From Gordonia pseudamarae (GTDB taxonomy: Bacteria; Actinomycetota; Actinomycetes; Mycobacteriales; Mycobacteriaceae): DNA of 64,000 bases. This document shows positions 1-8,144 of this stretch, piece after piece (the first letter of the stretch is position 1; each line of letters starts with the position of its first letter). Position numbers and translations under genes: made by a program. Below the pieces are notes generated by a model. That model saw only the letters and a program-made list of their open reading frames with translations. It ran no database searches and was not told the DNA's origin. Location: positions 2,356,001 through 2,420,000 of the forward strand of contig NZ_CP045809.1 of the NCBI RefSeq assembly GCF_025273675.1. The letters run 5' to 3'.

Positions 1-1175
1 GCGTCCGGGGCGCGTCCGAGGGACAGCGCGGCCGCCAGCGAACCGACCGCCACCACCAGACATGCGATCACGTAGGGGAGGCTGCCGACGGGTGTGCCGT
101 CGTCGGTGATGCCGTCGGCGGCACCGAAGTAGGCCGGGAGTGCGGCGATCCACAGCCCGATGTGTACCCCGAGGAACATCAACGGGAACACGAGCAGGAA
201 CGGCCGGGCCGAACGTGCGGGCCGCGCCGCCGACCCCGAGGCCCGCACCCTGCGCCACTGGGTGGCGAGCAGGTACAGACCGATCAGCCACAGCGCGAGG
301 ATCTCGATGCCCAGCACGATCGCCTGCCCGGTGAGGTTCGCGTCGTCGCCGCGACCGAACACCGACGCCGGGATGCCCATGAGCGGCATCGAGATCACGG
401 CCACCACACCCGAGGCCACGATCCGCCACGCCAGCGACAGCCCTCGGGGCGCCGCCCCGGCCAGGGTGGGCCTGGCGACGAGCCGGGCGCACATGTAGGT
501 GAGTACACCGAACGACACGGAGGCGAACAGCCACACACTGTTGAGCGGCACCGACGCCAGCAACGGCGCCGCGGCCGGGTTGCCGAGATCGGCGGCACCG
601 CTGCCGTTGCCGTAGAATGGCTCGTCGACGTTCCACGCCCACCATTTCAGCTGCGGCCCCAGCTGATCGAAGATTTCGTAGAACACCTGGTACACCAGTG
701 CCACACACACCGCTCCCCTGAGTTCCGAATATCTGCTGCCGTCGAAGAATCCGAACGACCGCACGATCTCGTAGGCGACCTGACTGAGCGCCGGATAGAA
801 GCACACGATGTACAGCGGCAATCTGTCGTACATGAAGTCGACGGTGAACACGTTGTGCGCGAACATGAATCCCATCGCGTCCTGCATTCCGAACCACTCC
901 GGGAAGTACAGGGGCGGTTCGATGACGAACAGGTACACCAGCGAACCGAGCCACAGTGCGAGGTTGGTGGGATCGCCGTCGCGGCGCAGTCGGCCGATCG
1001 CGTGCACGAGCGCGAGGATCGCGCCGACGATGATGGTCAGCTCCAGGATCGGCAGGGTCCAGTTCTCCAGGCCGAACGGATTGCGCAGCGCGGCGACGGG
1101 ATTGGCGTCCTCGCAGATGAAGCCCAGGTAGCGAGTGATGACGTATGCCGGGGTGTCCGGATCGCATACGGCCAT
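1..1175 (-). CDS. Multi-pass integral membrane protein, 3' end outside the window
   Basis: The minus strand is open without a stop from an ATG at 1175 to the left edge, giving about 391 codons. The protein starts MAVCDPDTPAYVITRYLGF and has many hydrophobic segments, for example ENWTLPILELTIIVGAILAL, LWLGSLVYLFVIEPPLYF and a late PFLLVFPLMFLGVHIGLWIA segment. I see no catalytic motif and do not recognise the family. It lies 39 bp downstream of the FAD monooxygenase gene on the same strand, so the two are probably co-transcribed and the protein may be the membrane partner of that pathway. Codon use is normal for the region. The 3' end is outside the window. Confidence 0.75.
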   Translation of the reverse strand, partial: MAVCDPDTPAYVITRYLGFICEDANPVAALRNPFGLENWTLPILELTIIVGAILALVHAIGRLRRDGDPTNLALWLGSLVYLFVIEPPLYFPEWFGMQDAMGFMFAHNVFTVDFMYDRLPLYIVCFYPALSQVAYEIVRSFGFFDGSRYSELRGAVCVALVYQVFYEIFDQLGPQLKWWAWNVDEPFYGNGSGAADLGNPAAAPLLASVPLNSVWLFASVSFGVLTYMCARLVARPTLAGAAPRGLSLAWRIVASGVVAVISMPLMGIPASVFGRGDDANLTGQAIVLGIEILALWLIGLYLLATQWRRVRASGSAARPARSARPFLLVFPLMFLGVHIGLWIAALPAYFGAADGITDDGTPVGSLPYVIACLVVAVGSLAAALSLGRAPD

Positions 1176-1214
1176 GAAGGGTGCTCCTCGATGCTGGCGA
1201 CGGGGGTCGGCCGC

Positions 1215-2765
1215 TCAGGCGACCGGGCTGGTCTCGGATGCCGGCGGGGCCGTCGCGGGGCGTTCGATCACCGTCGCCGGACCACCGGGGTGGGCCGTGA
1301 AATCGCGGTAGATCTGCGACGGCGGATCGAGTTCCTGGTCGAACCCGATCGGCAGCCTGTTGCGTTTGAGTGCCTTCTTGACGGCGAATCTGGCCATGCC
1401 CGTCAGGAATCTGCGGTCGCGCACCATGTCGGTGACCGACTCGTCGAGGTTGAACACGGCGGTGAAGTGCGCTTCCAGGTGCGGGTCTTCGCGGGTGGCC
1501 GCCGACAGCAGGTTGAACAGCGGCCAGCTCAGCCGCTGGGTGAGGCGTTGCTGCCAGCGCGGGGCCGTGTCGGTGCCGGTGGCATTGGCGTAGCCGCGAT
1601 CGCGGGCGAGGGCAAGGGTCCAGATGTCGTCGAGGAGCTTGGACTGTTCGGCGAAATATGCCTTGTAGAAGCCGGGTTCGATGGCGGAGTCCCGCTCGCG
1701 CAGCATCTGGCCGAGCAGTACCGAGCACTTGCCCGCCGAGCTCATGCCCTGGGCGTAGAACGGGTTGAAGCCGCAGATGGCGTCGCCGATGACGAGCAGC
1801 CCGATGGGCGGGTTGTCGAGCTTGTCGTAGCGTTTGCGCATGTTGCCGGTCGACTTGGTGACGAACACCTTTGACAGTGGGGTGCAGCGTTCGACGGCCT
1901 TGGCGAACGCCGGTGCCCGCAGGCGCCGGGTGGTCTGGATGAAGTCGTCTTCGGTGCGCGGCATGGGGTGCCCCCACGAGCCCATCGTCACCAGCACACG
2001 GTCGCCTTCGATGGGGAAGATCTGGCTGATGAAATCGTGTTCGACCGGATGCGGCGCCCATTCCTGGGTGGGCATGATCGACATGTGATGCCACCACCAG
2101 TCGTCGGGTCGCTCGGTGGGTTTCTGGAACCACTGGGTGGTGTAGGTGCAGCCGGCGTCGAGTGACTGGACCGGTGGGGCGGGCCAGCCGGCTTTCTCCA
2201 GCCACGCCGACACGGCCGATCCACGACCGAGGGTATCGATGACCAGATCGGCCTCGATGAGCCGTTTGGCCGGTCCCTTGTCGCCACCGGTGAGCCACAC
2301 ACCGGTGACCGCGCCGCCCGGCAGGCCGCCGTCGACGGTTTCCAGACCGGTGACGTTGACGCCTTCGAGGACGGTGATGCCGGTGACCTCGGCGAGTTTG
2401 TTGCGCAGGACCCGTTCGATGAGCAGCCGTGAGGCGTAGACCATGCTCATCGTCGATTCGGCCCGGGGAATCCAGCCGGCGCCTTCGCAGTGTGCCGCCG
2501 ACACCGACGGCATCAGATGCATTCCGCCCGCGGCGATGAGGTCGTCCTCGTAGCCGGGGAAGAGCGTGTCCATGGCGCGGCGGCCCGAGTTGAGCAGAAA
2601 GTGCGGATGTTTGCTCTGCGGTACTCCGCGTCGGTGCTCCATGTTGTCGGCGATGACATCGCGTTCGAGGATGATCACCTCGTCGAAGTGGGGCGCGACG
2701 GCTCCGGCCGCGCACATGCCGGCGATGCTCCCGCCGAGGATTACCGCCGTCTTGCCCAAGCTCAT
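1215..2765 (-). CDS. FAD-dependent monooxygenase/oxidoreductase
   Basis: A 516-residue flavoprotein of the p-hydroxybenzoate hydroxylase/geranylgeranyl reductase-like fold. The N-terminal Rossmann dinucleotide site is AVILGGSIAGMCAAG (about residues 8-22), followed by the acidic end of strand 2 (IILERD). The second FAD motif is LLVIGDAICGFNPFYAQGMS (about 325-345), the usual GD motif that contacts the ribityl chain. The middle carries the substrate domain. The substrate is not evident; the family includes monooxygenases and epoxidases of lipid or polyketide metabolism. It is the first gene of a probable two-gene operon with the membrane protein at 1-1175. The upstream gap 2770-2822 contains repeated CATAC/GTATG elements that look like a repressor site. 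Confidence 0.85.
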   Translation of the reverse strand: MSLGKTAVILGGSIAGMCAAGAVAPHFDEVIILERDVIADNMEHRRGVPQSKHPHFLLNSGRRAMDTLFPGYEDDLIAAGGMHLMPSVSAAHCEGAGWIPRAESTMSMVYASRLLIERVLRNKLAEVTGITVLEGVNVTGLETVDGGLPGGAVTGVWLTGGDKGPAKRLIEADLVIDTLGRGSAVSAWLEKAGWPAPPVQSLDAGCTYTTQWFQKPTERPDDWWWHHMSIMPTQEWAPHPVEHDFISQIFPIEGDRVLVTMGSWGHPMPRTEDDFIQTTRRLRAPAFAKAVERCTPLSKVFVTKSTGNMRKRYDKLDNPPIGLLVIGDAICGFNPFYAQGMSSAGKCSVLLGQMLRERDSAIEPGFYKAYFAEQSKLLDDIWTLALARDRGYANATGTDTAPRWQQRLTQRLSWPLFNLLSAATREDPHLEAHFTAVFNLDESVTDMVRDRRFLTGMARFAVKKALKRNRLPIGFDQELDPPSQIYRDFTAHPGGPATVIERPATAPPASETSPVA

Positions 2766-2770
2766 CTGCC

Positions 2771-2822
2771 CGCCTCCCGATCATACGATCATACGTTTAC
2801 TGAATGATGTATGACCGTAGGG
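2771..2822. promoter_or_regulatory. Putative operator/promoter upstream of the FAD monooxygenase gene
   Basis: Just upstream of the start at 2765 an AT-richer stretch contains a tandem GATCATAC repeat followed 14 bases later by GTATG, so CATAC...GTATG forms an inverted pair. This resembles a TetR-type operator over a promoter. No regulator gene lies beside it, so the assignment is an inference from base pattern alone. Confidence 0.35.
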
Positions 2823-2862
2823 TGTGAACGGGGTCACGTCAAGGGGTGGTGGTAAACGAGAA

Positions 2863-2892
2863 TCGGCCGGTCCCTGGAGTAGGACCGGCCGA
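2863..2892 (-). terminator. Terminator hairpin after the PPOX-fold gene
   Basis: Perfect 11-bp arms TCGGCCGGTCC (2863-2873) and GGACCGGCCGA (2882-2892) enclose an 8-base loop. It sits 34 bp downstream of the stop of the minus-strand PPOX gene and is followed in that direction by TTCTCGTTT. Confidence 0.6.
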
Positions 2893-2925
2893 GCTGGGGC
2901 CGGATGCCCGGCCGAGAGAAGTGGT

Positions 2926-3381
2926 TCAGGTGAGCTTGCGGTGATCCCACGAACGGATGCGCCGTGGTTCGACGACGATGACCACCCGCTTGTTCATCAT
3001 GAACTCGACGGCGGGTTTCATCTCGTCGGTGTAGGGGGCCTGATAGCGCTCGAACACGCTGATCGCGGCCGGCCAATACTCGGACTCGTCGGGGTGCACG
3101 ATGCGCGCCGTCCCGTCGATCGCCACCCCACGCAACTGGTCGTAGCTCTCGCCGTCCTCGACGCTGACGCTCAGCCGCGGATCACGCAGCAGGTTCACCG
3201 CCTTCTGTGATTTGATCTTGGTTTCGAAGCAGACCTTGCCGTCGACGAATCCGTACCACATGGCGACCTGGTGCGGATACCCGCCGGGGCCGTTCGTCGC
3301 CAGGGTCGCGGTCCTTCCGTCGTTCAGGAACTGGGTGACTTCGTCGTCGGTCATGACGATCTGGGCTCGCTGATTGGCCAT
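2926..3381 (-). CDS. PPOX-class (F420/FMN-binding split-barrel) oxidoreductase
   Basis: A 151-residue single-domain protein of the pyridoxamine-5'-phosphate oxidase fold. The N-terminal half shows the family pattern: MTDDEVTQFLNDGRTATLAT, then GYPHQVAMWYGFVDGKVCFE and the cofactor-phosphate region KSQKAVNLLRDPRLSVSVED. In actinobacteria such small split-barrel proteins usually bind F420 or FMN and reduce small molecules. Substrate unknown. ATG at 3381 is preceded by GGGAGGGGCC, a usable ribosome-binding site. A terminator hairpin lies downstream at 2863-2892, so it is probably monocistronic. Confidence 0.85.
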   Translation of the reverse strand: MANQRAQIVMTDDEVTQFLNDGRTATLATNGPGGYPHQVAMWYGFVDGKVCFETKIKSQKAVNLLRDPRLSVSVEDGESYDQLRGVAIDGTARIVHPDESEYWPAAISVFERYQAPYTDEMKPAVEFMMNKRVVIVVEPRRIRSWDHRKLT

Positions 3382-3595
3382 CGATGGCCCCTCCCTCGGG
3401 TGCTGTCAGGTGTATCCACCCTATGACGCGGTGGACAGGTGTCCGCGGGCGATTCGCGGAATTGCCTCCGATCGCCGAATCTGTTGACTCCCAGTAACTC
3501 CTACGCGCGGGCAATCGGATCATGGGTTGCGTCACGTTCCCGTGGTCGATGCGCTCCGGCCCTGAAGGACCGGGCTTGCGCGCTCCGTTTCCCGG

Positions 3596-4408
3596 TCAGA
3601 TCAGATAGTGCAGGTTCGAGACCACGCTCTGACCCAGCTCCACATCGCCGTCGATGGTGACCGACGCCGTATCGGCGGTCGTGCGGGCACCGATCAGCCG
3701 CGCGTAGTCGACGACGTCCACGTGCAGCACGACATCGGCGGCGCCGTCGATGGTTGGCACCACGGTGGCACGTTCGCCCACCGACACATGCACCGCCGCG
3801 GGTGCGATGCCGGTGAAGTCGACGGTCACCGTGCTGCCGATGGGCGCCCGGGCGCGTTTACCGATCAGGAAGGGTAGCGACGCGGCCATCTCCGCACGGG
3901 TCACCGCGGCGGGTGCCGGATCACCGGGGACACCCAGCCCCAGCGAATCTCGGACATCGACCTCGTGGATCCAGCAGTCGAACACCCGGATCCGCATGAA
4001 CCGGCCGTGTGAGTCCTTCCCGGCAGGGGTGAATCCTTCCGCATTCCAGTCTGATTCGCTGATCGTCCGCAACGCCTGGCCGCGTAGGTCGGTCACTTCG
4101 CGAAGATCCGCGATCACTTCGGCGCGGCTGTGGGTCCGGTAGTGGTCGAGCCAGTTCTCGTTGAGCTCGCCGATCGGGTTACGCACGTGGTCCAGGTCCG
4201 CGACCGCCCGGATGGGTTCGACGGTCCGTCCCGTCAATGACCATTCCGTGCCCGCGATATGCGCGAACAGATCGGCCACCGACCACCCGGCCAGGATCGA
4301 CGGCGCACCCCACTGGTCGTCGTTGAGACTGTCGGCGAGGTCGATGAGTGTCGCCCACTGCGCACCCAGCGCGTCGACGGTCTGCTCATGGGGGACTTGT
4401 GTAACCAC
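3596..4408 (-). CDS. Mycothiol-dependent maleylpyruvate isomerase family enzyme
   Basis: 270 residues. The N-terminal half is the DinB-like four-helix metal-binding domain of the mycothiol maleylpyruvate isomerase family (typical early stretch SILAGWSVADLFAHIAGTEW, with the metal-binding His in LFAHIAG; a further FDCWIHEVDVRDSLG near residue 150 supplies another His). The C-terminal 80 residues (TVTVDFTGIAPAAVHVSV onward) match the accessory domain of the family. Members use mycothiol, the low-molecular-weight thiol of actinobacteria, in isomerisation or detoxification. Actual substrate cannot be read from sequence. No operon partner. Confidence 0.8.
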   Translation of the reverse strand: MVTQVPHEQTVDALGAQWATLIDLADSLNDDQWGAPSILAGWSVADLFAHIAGTEWSLTGRTVEPIRAVADLDHVRNPIGELNENWLDHYRTHSRAEVIADLREVTDLRGQALRTISESDWNAEGFTPAGKDSHGRFMRIRVFDCWIHEVDVRDSLGLGVPGDPAPAAVTRAEMAASLPFLIGKRARAPIGSTVTVDFTGIAPAAVHVSVGERATVVPTIDGAADVVLHVDVVDYARLIGARTTADTASVTIDGDVELGQSVVSNLHYLI

Positions 4409-4813
4409 GTGTTCTCCTCGGGGCTGGTCGGGAGCGGCCCGCGACGGGGTCGTCGTCGTACCTCAGGCGAGAGTATCCACCACGGCCCAACTTTGATGCT
4501 GAGGCTGCTGGGTCGTCGAACCGGGAACCATCAGCTGACCCTCGACCGCGAGCAAGGTCACCGACCCGAAGGCGGCCGAGCGGCTCAAGCGGTATTCCTT
4601 CGACGATGATGCCGACAAACACACCGGAACCGACTTCGTGTGGGAGTTGCTGCTGGTGTGCGGCGATCGGGCTGCCGCCGACACTTGGTCCTGGTCGGTC
4701 CGAGCTGCCCCTGCGGACGATATGCCCCTGCGTTGATTTTGCGCTGAGGTGCCGTGATCGGCAGCCATACTGAGCTTACGCGTTTCACCCGCAACCGATC
4801 GTCAGGAGTGGTC
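4409..4813. other. Intergenic stretch with a possible decayed gene fragment
   Basis: 405 bp between a minus-strand and a plus-strand gene. On the plus strand, following an in-frame stop near 4530, about 65 codons are open to a TGA at 4733, with coding-like composition (KAAERLKRYSFDDDADKHTG, then TDFVWELLLVCGDRAAADTW). There is no start codon or ribosome-binding site in frame, so it looks like the tail of a lost gene. I do not recognise the family. The last 80 bp should hold the promoter of the Ddn-like gene. Confidence 0.3.
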
Positions 4814-5245
4814 ATGGCTGAGAAGAACGACTGGAATTCGCAAATCATCGATGAGTTCAGGGCCAACGAGGGCCGGGTCGGCGGTGGGTTCGCGGGGGCG
4901 CCGATGGTGCTCGTGCACCATGTCGGCCGCAAATCGGGCAAGCAGTCCGTCACACCGATGATGTATCTGCCCGACGACACTGATCCCGACACCGTGTACG
5001 TGTTCGCGTCCAAGGCGGGCGCCCCGACCAATCCCGCCTGGTACTTCAACCTGACCACCGCGGGCCGCGGCCACGTCGAGATCGGCACCGAGGAGTTCGA
5101 CGTCACCGTCACCGAGATCACCGGCACCGACCGTGACCGCATCTATGCCGAACAGGCCCGCCGCTATCCGGGATTCGCCGAGTACGCCGAAAAGACCGCC
5201 GGAATCCGCGTCATTCCGGTCCTCGCGTTTCATCGGGTCCGGTAG
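4814..5245 (+). CDS. Deazaflavin (F420)-dependent nitroreductase family protein (Ddn-like)
   Basis: 143 residues. The pattern VLVHHVGRKSGKQSVTPMMY followed by VFASKAGAPTNPAWYFNLT is the diagnostic core of the F420H2-dependent quinone reductase/Ddn family, where the Lys and Ser/Gly loops bind the deazaflavin phosphate. Mycobacterial relatives reduce menaquinone and activate nitroimidazole drugs. The ATG at 4814 has AGGAG 7 bases upstream and is preferred over the longer in-frame start at 4754. It converges on the dienelactone hydrolase gene. Confidence 0.88.
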   Translation: MAEKNDWNSQIIDEFRANEGRVGGGFAGAPMVLVHHVGRKSGKQSVTPMMYLPDDTDPDTVYVFASKAGAPTNPAWYFNLTTAGRGHVEIGTEEFDVTVTEITGTDRDRIYAEQARRYPGFAEYAEKTAGIRVIPVLAFHRVR

Positions 5246-5363
5246 CGTTCGGCCCGCGTGCGGCAAGGTGGATCGCCCCCACGCGGATCGCCTCCGAATC
5301 CCAGGTCAGGGCCTACGGCGCTGGTAGTCATTCGCCATAGGTGGAACATGGTGGACGCGGTGA

Positions 5364-6176
5364 CTATGGCGTTGTCCGGCCCGCGCCGCCGAGTTTGTCG
5401 TGGAAGAAGGCGAGAACCTGGTCCAGGGTGTCGCGGGTGGGTTGGCCGGGTTCGTCGATCAGGTGGTCGGTGAGCACTGAGTGCGGCATTCCCTGACCGT
5501 CGGGGTTGGCCGACGAATCGGGGAGTTCCACACCGATGAAGCCGTCGCCGAGTTGCTCGCGAAGGAAACGGAATCTGTCGGGCGGCGACAACTTGTCCCC
5601 GTCGAAACGCGCCCCGAGTATCTGAAGTCCGGCGGCGCATCGTGCCTTGACCACAGTGAGGTCGGCGGCGCTGATATCGATGTTGTTCCGACGGCCCGGT
5701 GTGATGGCCAGCGGTAGCGACGGCTGGGACAGGACGGGCGCGAGCATCCGGTCGTCGACGGCCATCGCGAGCGCGAACCCGCCGGTCACGCACATCCCGA
5801 CCGCACCCACGCCGGGACCTCCGCAGTCGTCGTGGGCCTTGGCGGACAGGGCCCGCAGCCAGCGCACCACCGGCGACGACTTACCGGTCGCGAAGATGGT
5901 GAACTCGCGTGACACGCAGACCTCTGCGAGGGACCGCAGCAACACTGACGGCCCGTGAGTGGTGCTGCCGGCGCCGTCGATGCCGAACAGTGACGGCAGA
6001 TAGACGGTGTACCCGGCGCCTACGACCCGGCGTGCGAAGTCGACCACTGCGGGAGTGATGCCCGGAATCTCCGCGATCACCACCACCGCAGGACCCGACC
6101 CCAGCCGGTAGTAGCGATGGATCATGTCGTCGTGGCAGAACGTGTCGGTGGCGAAGTCCGCGAGCGGGTCTGTCAT
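5364..6176 (-). CDS. Dienelactone hydrolase family protein
   Basis: An alpha/beta hydrolase of about 270 residues. Visible features are the beta-strand/oxyanion region VVVIAEIPGITPAVVDFARR, the nucleophile elbow GAVGMCVTGGFALAMA (Cys in the G-x-C-x-G elbow as in dienelactone hydrolases) and a late Asp/His-containing tail. Members open enol lactones in aromatic catabolism or act as carboxylesterases; the natural substrate here is unknown. The ATG at 6176 gives the usual N-terminus (MTDPLADFATDTF). A longer start at 6230 adds 18 Arg-rich residues and is less likely, but neither has a strong ribosome-binding site. Confidence 0.82.
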   Translation of the reverse strand: MTDPLADFATDTFCHDDMIHRYYRLGSGPAVVVIAEIPGITPAVVDFARRVVGAGYTVYLPSLFGIDGAGSTTHGPSVLLRSLAEVCVSREFTIFATGKSSPVVRWLRALSAKAHDDCGGPGVGAVGMCVTGGFALAMAVDDRMLAPVLSQPSLPLAITPGRRNNIDISAADLTVVKARCAAGLQILGARFDGDKLSPPDRFRFLREQLGDGFIGVELPDSSANPDGQGMPHSVLTDHLIDEPGQPTRDTLDQVLAFFHDKLGGAGRTTP

Positions 6177-6301
6177 CAGCACAGTGTGCCGCAGATGTGC
6201 CTGGATCGCCGCGCGTCGCAGGTCTCGCATTGTCCGCCGATTCTGTGTTGTACATCACATCAGGGCGTACCATGAGAAGCCTCATCGGATAGGAGTCGGC
6301 C

Positions 6302-6658
6302 ATGCCCGCACAATCGCGTTCCGCAGTAGTCCGGACCGCCCTGATCGCGGTCTGCGTCAGTGTCGCCGCTCTTCTGGGGACGGCCGGACCGGCGTCCGCG
6401 GACGTCCCGCCCGGCGCCTATACCTCCACCACCTGGTCCGGTGGAACGATCCTGTTGCAACGCGACGGCTACGTGCAGGGACGCGACCTGGTCCTCATCG
6501 GTCGCTATCGGATCCACCCCCGCAGCGGCGGCTACTACGTGGACTTCTTCCCAGGGCACCGGGTGATCATGAACAGCGATGGCCACGGCGGCTATCGAGG
6601 CCCGGCGCTGCTCGGCGGTGTACGGGTCGGCACCTTCACGCTGACGCCTCGCGGTTGA
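6302..6658 (+). CDS. Small secreted protein with signal peptide
   Basis: 118 residues. The N-terminus is a classic Sec signal: positively charged start, hydrophobic core TALIAVCVSVAALLGTAG and cleavage after AGPASA (about residue 34). The mature part of about 84 residues is rich in Gly, Tyr and Arg and probably forms a small beta-rich domain (GGTILLQRDGYVQGRDLVLI). No known motif; function unknown. A strong ribosome-binding site (ATAGGAG) lies 6 bases before the ATG. It is divergent from the dienelactone hydrolase gene. Confidence 0.75.
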   Translation: MPAQSRSAVVRTALIAVCVSVAALLGTAGPASADVPPGAYTSTTWSGGTILLQRDGYVQGRDLVLIGRYRIHPRSGGYYVDFFPGHRVIMNSDGHGGYRGPALLGGVRVGTFTLTPRG

Positions 6659-6684
6659 CCAGTCTGCCTGATCCGTCCGGGGTC

Positions 6685-6712
6685 GGCACGGCCGCGGGCC
6701 GATCGCCGTGCC
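6685..6712 (+). terminator. Possible terminator hairpin after the secreted-protein gene
   Basis: GGCACGGC (6685-6692) and GCCGTGCC (6705-6712) pair across a 12-base loop, 27 bp after the stop. There is no T-run, so it is a weak candidate. Confidence 0.35.
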
Positions 6713-6878
6713 AGGGTGCGCGGTCGGAATAGTGCAGCGCGGGCGGGAGACTACCGCCGAGGTGTGTCTGATTCAGTGATGTGTGACACACCCTAGGTGG
6801 GACATTCGACCCGTGTTGGGTGAGGACCGCAGTCGTAGCGTGGGATTACCACTGGTCAACGACGATCAAGGAGCGGTC

Positions 6879-7172
6879 ATGACATATGTCAGCATCACGG
6901 CACTGGCTTTCCCCAAAGGAATCGAAGCTGAGATCGAAAAGCGCTTCGCCGAGCGCAAGAAGGCGGTCGACGCGGCCCCGGGCTTCGAAAGTTTCGAACT
7001 GCTACGCCCGGTTGAGGGGGCGGACCGATACCTTGTCGTGACCCGGTGGGATTCACGGGAAAACTATGAAAAGTGGGATGCCACACGCAATCCCGACGCC
7101 CACGCCGAGGATTCCAAGCGCGGTATGAGCGTCGAGGTGTCGGGTTTCGAACTCGTCCAGCACGACGAGTAG
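6879..7172 (+). CDS. mhuD: MhuD-like haem-degrading antibiotic-biosynthesis-monooxygenase-fold protein
   Basis: 97-residue ferredoxin-like ABM protein. It aligns end to end, without gaps over the first 66 residues, with the mycobacterial haem oxygenase MhuD as I remember it: IEKRFAERKKAVDAAPGFES, FELLRPVEG, RYLVVTRWDS. MhuD/IsdG enzymes cleave haem to release iron in the cytosol. The haem-ligand His (His75) and the conserved Trp66 are present at the same positions, but the catalytic Asn7 is Thr7. AAGGAGCGGTC precedes the ATG at 6879, which is preferred over a start at 6783. No IdeR box is visible upstream. Activity is uncertain because of the residue 7 change. Confidence 0.72.
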   Translation: MTYVSITALAFPKGIEAEIEKRFAERKKAVDAAPGFESFELLRPVEGADRYLVVTRWDSRENYEKWDATRNPDAHAEDSKRGMSVEVSGFELVQHDE

Positions 7173-7491
7173 CACCGTCCGGTGATCGGCCGGTCGAGAT
7201 GGATCTGTCACGCCAGTGCTCGATGGAGTGGCTTTCAGGTGGCGGTTACGGTGCGGTCAGAACGCCGTAGCCGGGGACGGTCGCCGGGATCGTGCCCGGT
7301 ACCACCAGGGCGAGCACGACCTGTCCGGGCCCGGTGACAGCCTTCTTGGACAGGCCCGGACACGTTGATTGCTGGACGCGTAGACGATGACGTCAAGTGA
7401 CATACCCGATCAGGGCTTCATCTGACTTCAGTTGCATGAAGTGAGGCCGATGGCTAACTTTAGATAAATAAAGTTAGGCGGAGGTGGACCG
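7173..7491. other. Intergenic region before the HxlR cluster
   Basis: 319 bp. On the minus strand about 45 codons ending in TAA at 7246-7248 read as coding-like sequence (CPGLSKKAVTGPGQVVLALV) without a start codon, so a gene tail may survive here. GTCCGGGCC and GGCCCGGAC around 7326-7364 form a hairpin. The right end holds the HxlR operator described separately. Confidence 0.3.
7454..7477. promoter_or_regulatory. HxlR-type operator
   Basis: A perfect inverted repeat with 9-bp arms, CTAACTTTA (7454-7462) and TAAAGTTAG (7469-7477), and a 6-base AT centre. It is strikingly AT-rich against the surrounding DNA and ends 14 bp before the HxlR start codon, so it probably binds that regulator. Confidence 0.7.
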
Positions 7492-7977
7492 ATGCGATTC
7501 GAGGAGCGACTGGCCGACCGGTCGTCATGGAGTACGGCCGGGCGCTGCCCGATCGAGCAGACGATGAAGGTGGTCGGCTCACGTAACGCGATGCTGATCA
7601 TGCGGGAGGCGTTCTACGGGACGAGACGTTTCGAGGACTTCATGGATCGGGTCGTCATGTCGTCGGCGACCGCGGCCTCGAATCTGAAAGCGCTGACCGG
7701 TGCGGGACTGCTCGAGCGGCGCCCCTATCGAGAAGAAGGGGAGAGGTCCCGCCAGGAGTACATCCTCACCGACGCGGGCAACGACCTCATGCCTGTGATC
7801 ATCGGTCTGTTCGAGTGGGGGATCAAGCATGGTCGGATTCGTACCCGAATCGAAACCGTCCACGCGGGATGCGGGGAGCCGGCCGGGGTGCAGGTGCGTT
7901 GCCGTGCCGGGCACCCGCTGTCGTCCGAAGACCTCGAACTGCGGTTGCGCTCCACCTATCCGGAGGAACCCCGATGA
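7492..7977 (+). CDS. HxlR family transcriptional regulator
   Basis: 161 residues with the HxlR winged-helix signature: CPIEQTMKVVGSRNAMLIMR (conserved N-terminal Cys and the first helix), RRFEDFMDRVVMSSATAASN (recognition helix) and LKALTGAGLLERRPYREEG leading into the wing (EYILTDAGNDL). HxlR proteins often sense electrophiles or redox state and act locally. It heads a cluster with a small ORF, a broken short-chain dehydrogenase and a thioesterase, and has a perfect operator just upstream. GGAGG lies 9 bases before the ATG. Its stop overlaps the next start by 4 bp. Confidence 0.9.
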   Translation: MRFEERLADRSSWSTAGRCPIEQTMKVVGSRNAMLIMREAFYGTRRFEDFMDRVVMSSATAASNLKALTGAGLLERRPYREEGERSRQEYILTDAGNDLMPVIIGLFEWGIKHGRIRTRIETVHAGCGEPAGVQVRCRAGHPLSSEDLELRLRSTYPEEPR

Positions 7978-8141
7978 GCACGACCGGGGCCGCTTCTCTG
8001 GCCGAGGTTTCCGCCGTGTCCCGGACTGCTCCGGGACACTACCGTGCCGACATCGATACGGCGATTCTGCTCCTTGCCGCCGTCTTCACCGACTGTCCGA
8101 CCCCGACTATCGTGGCGCCCGGCGCCGGACCGGAGAACTGA
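7974..8141 (+). CDS. Small ORF, possible remnant of a thioesterase-like gene
   Basis: 55 residues, starting on an ATGA overlap with the HxlR stop and ending 3 bp before the next gene. The stretch APGHYRADID resembles the N-terminus of TesB-like acyl-CoA thioesterases, but the rest (AILLLAAVFTDC) does not continue the family, so it may be a gene shortened by internal deletion. Its tight coupling shows the junctions of the cluster are intact. Function not assignable. Confidence 0.4.
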   Translation: MSTTGAASLAEVSAVSRTAPGHYRADIDTAILLLAAVFTDCPTPTIVAPGAGPEN

Positions 8142-8144
8142 ACA

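Noticed and set aside
162..1874. Long plus-strand open frame opposite the membrane protein and FAD monooxygenase genes
   Set aside because: Its translation is Arg/His/Gly/Glu-rich with no domain, while the minus strand encodes clear hydrophobic and flavoprotein sequences.
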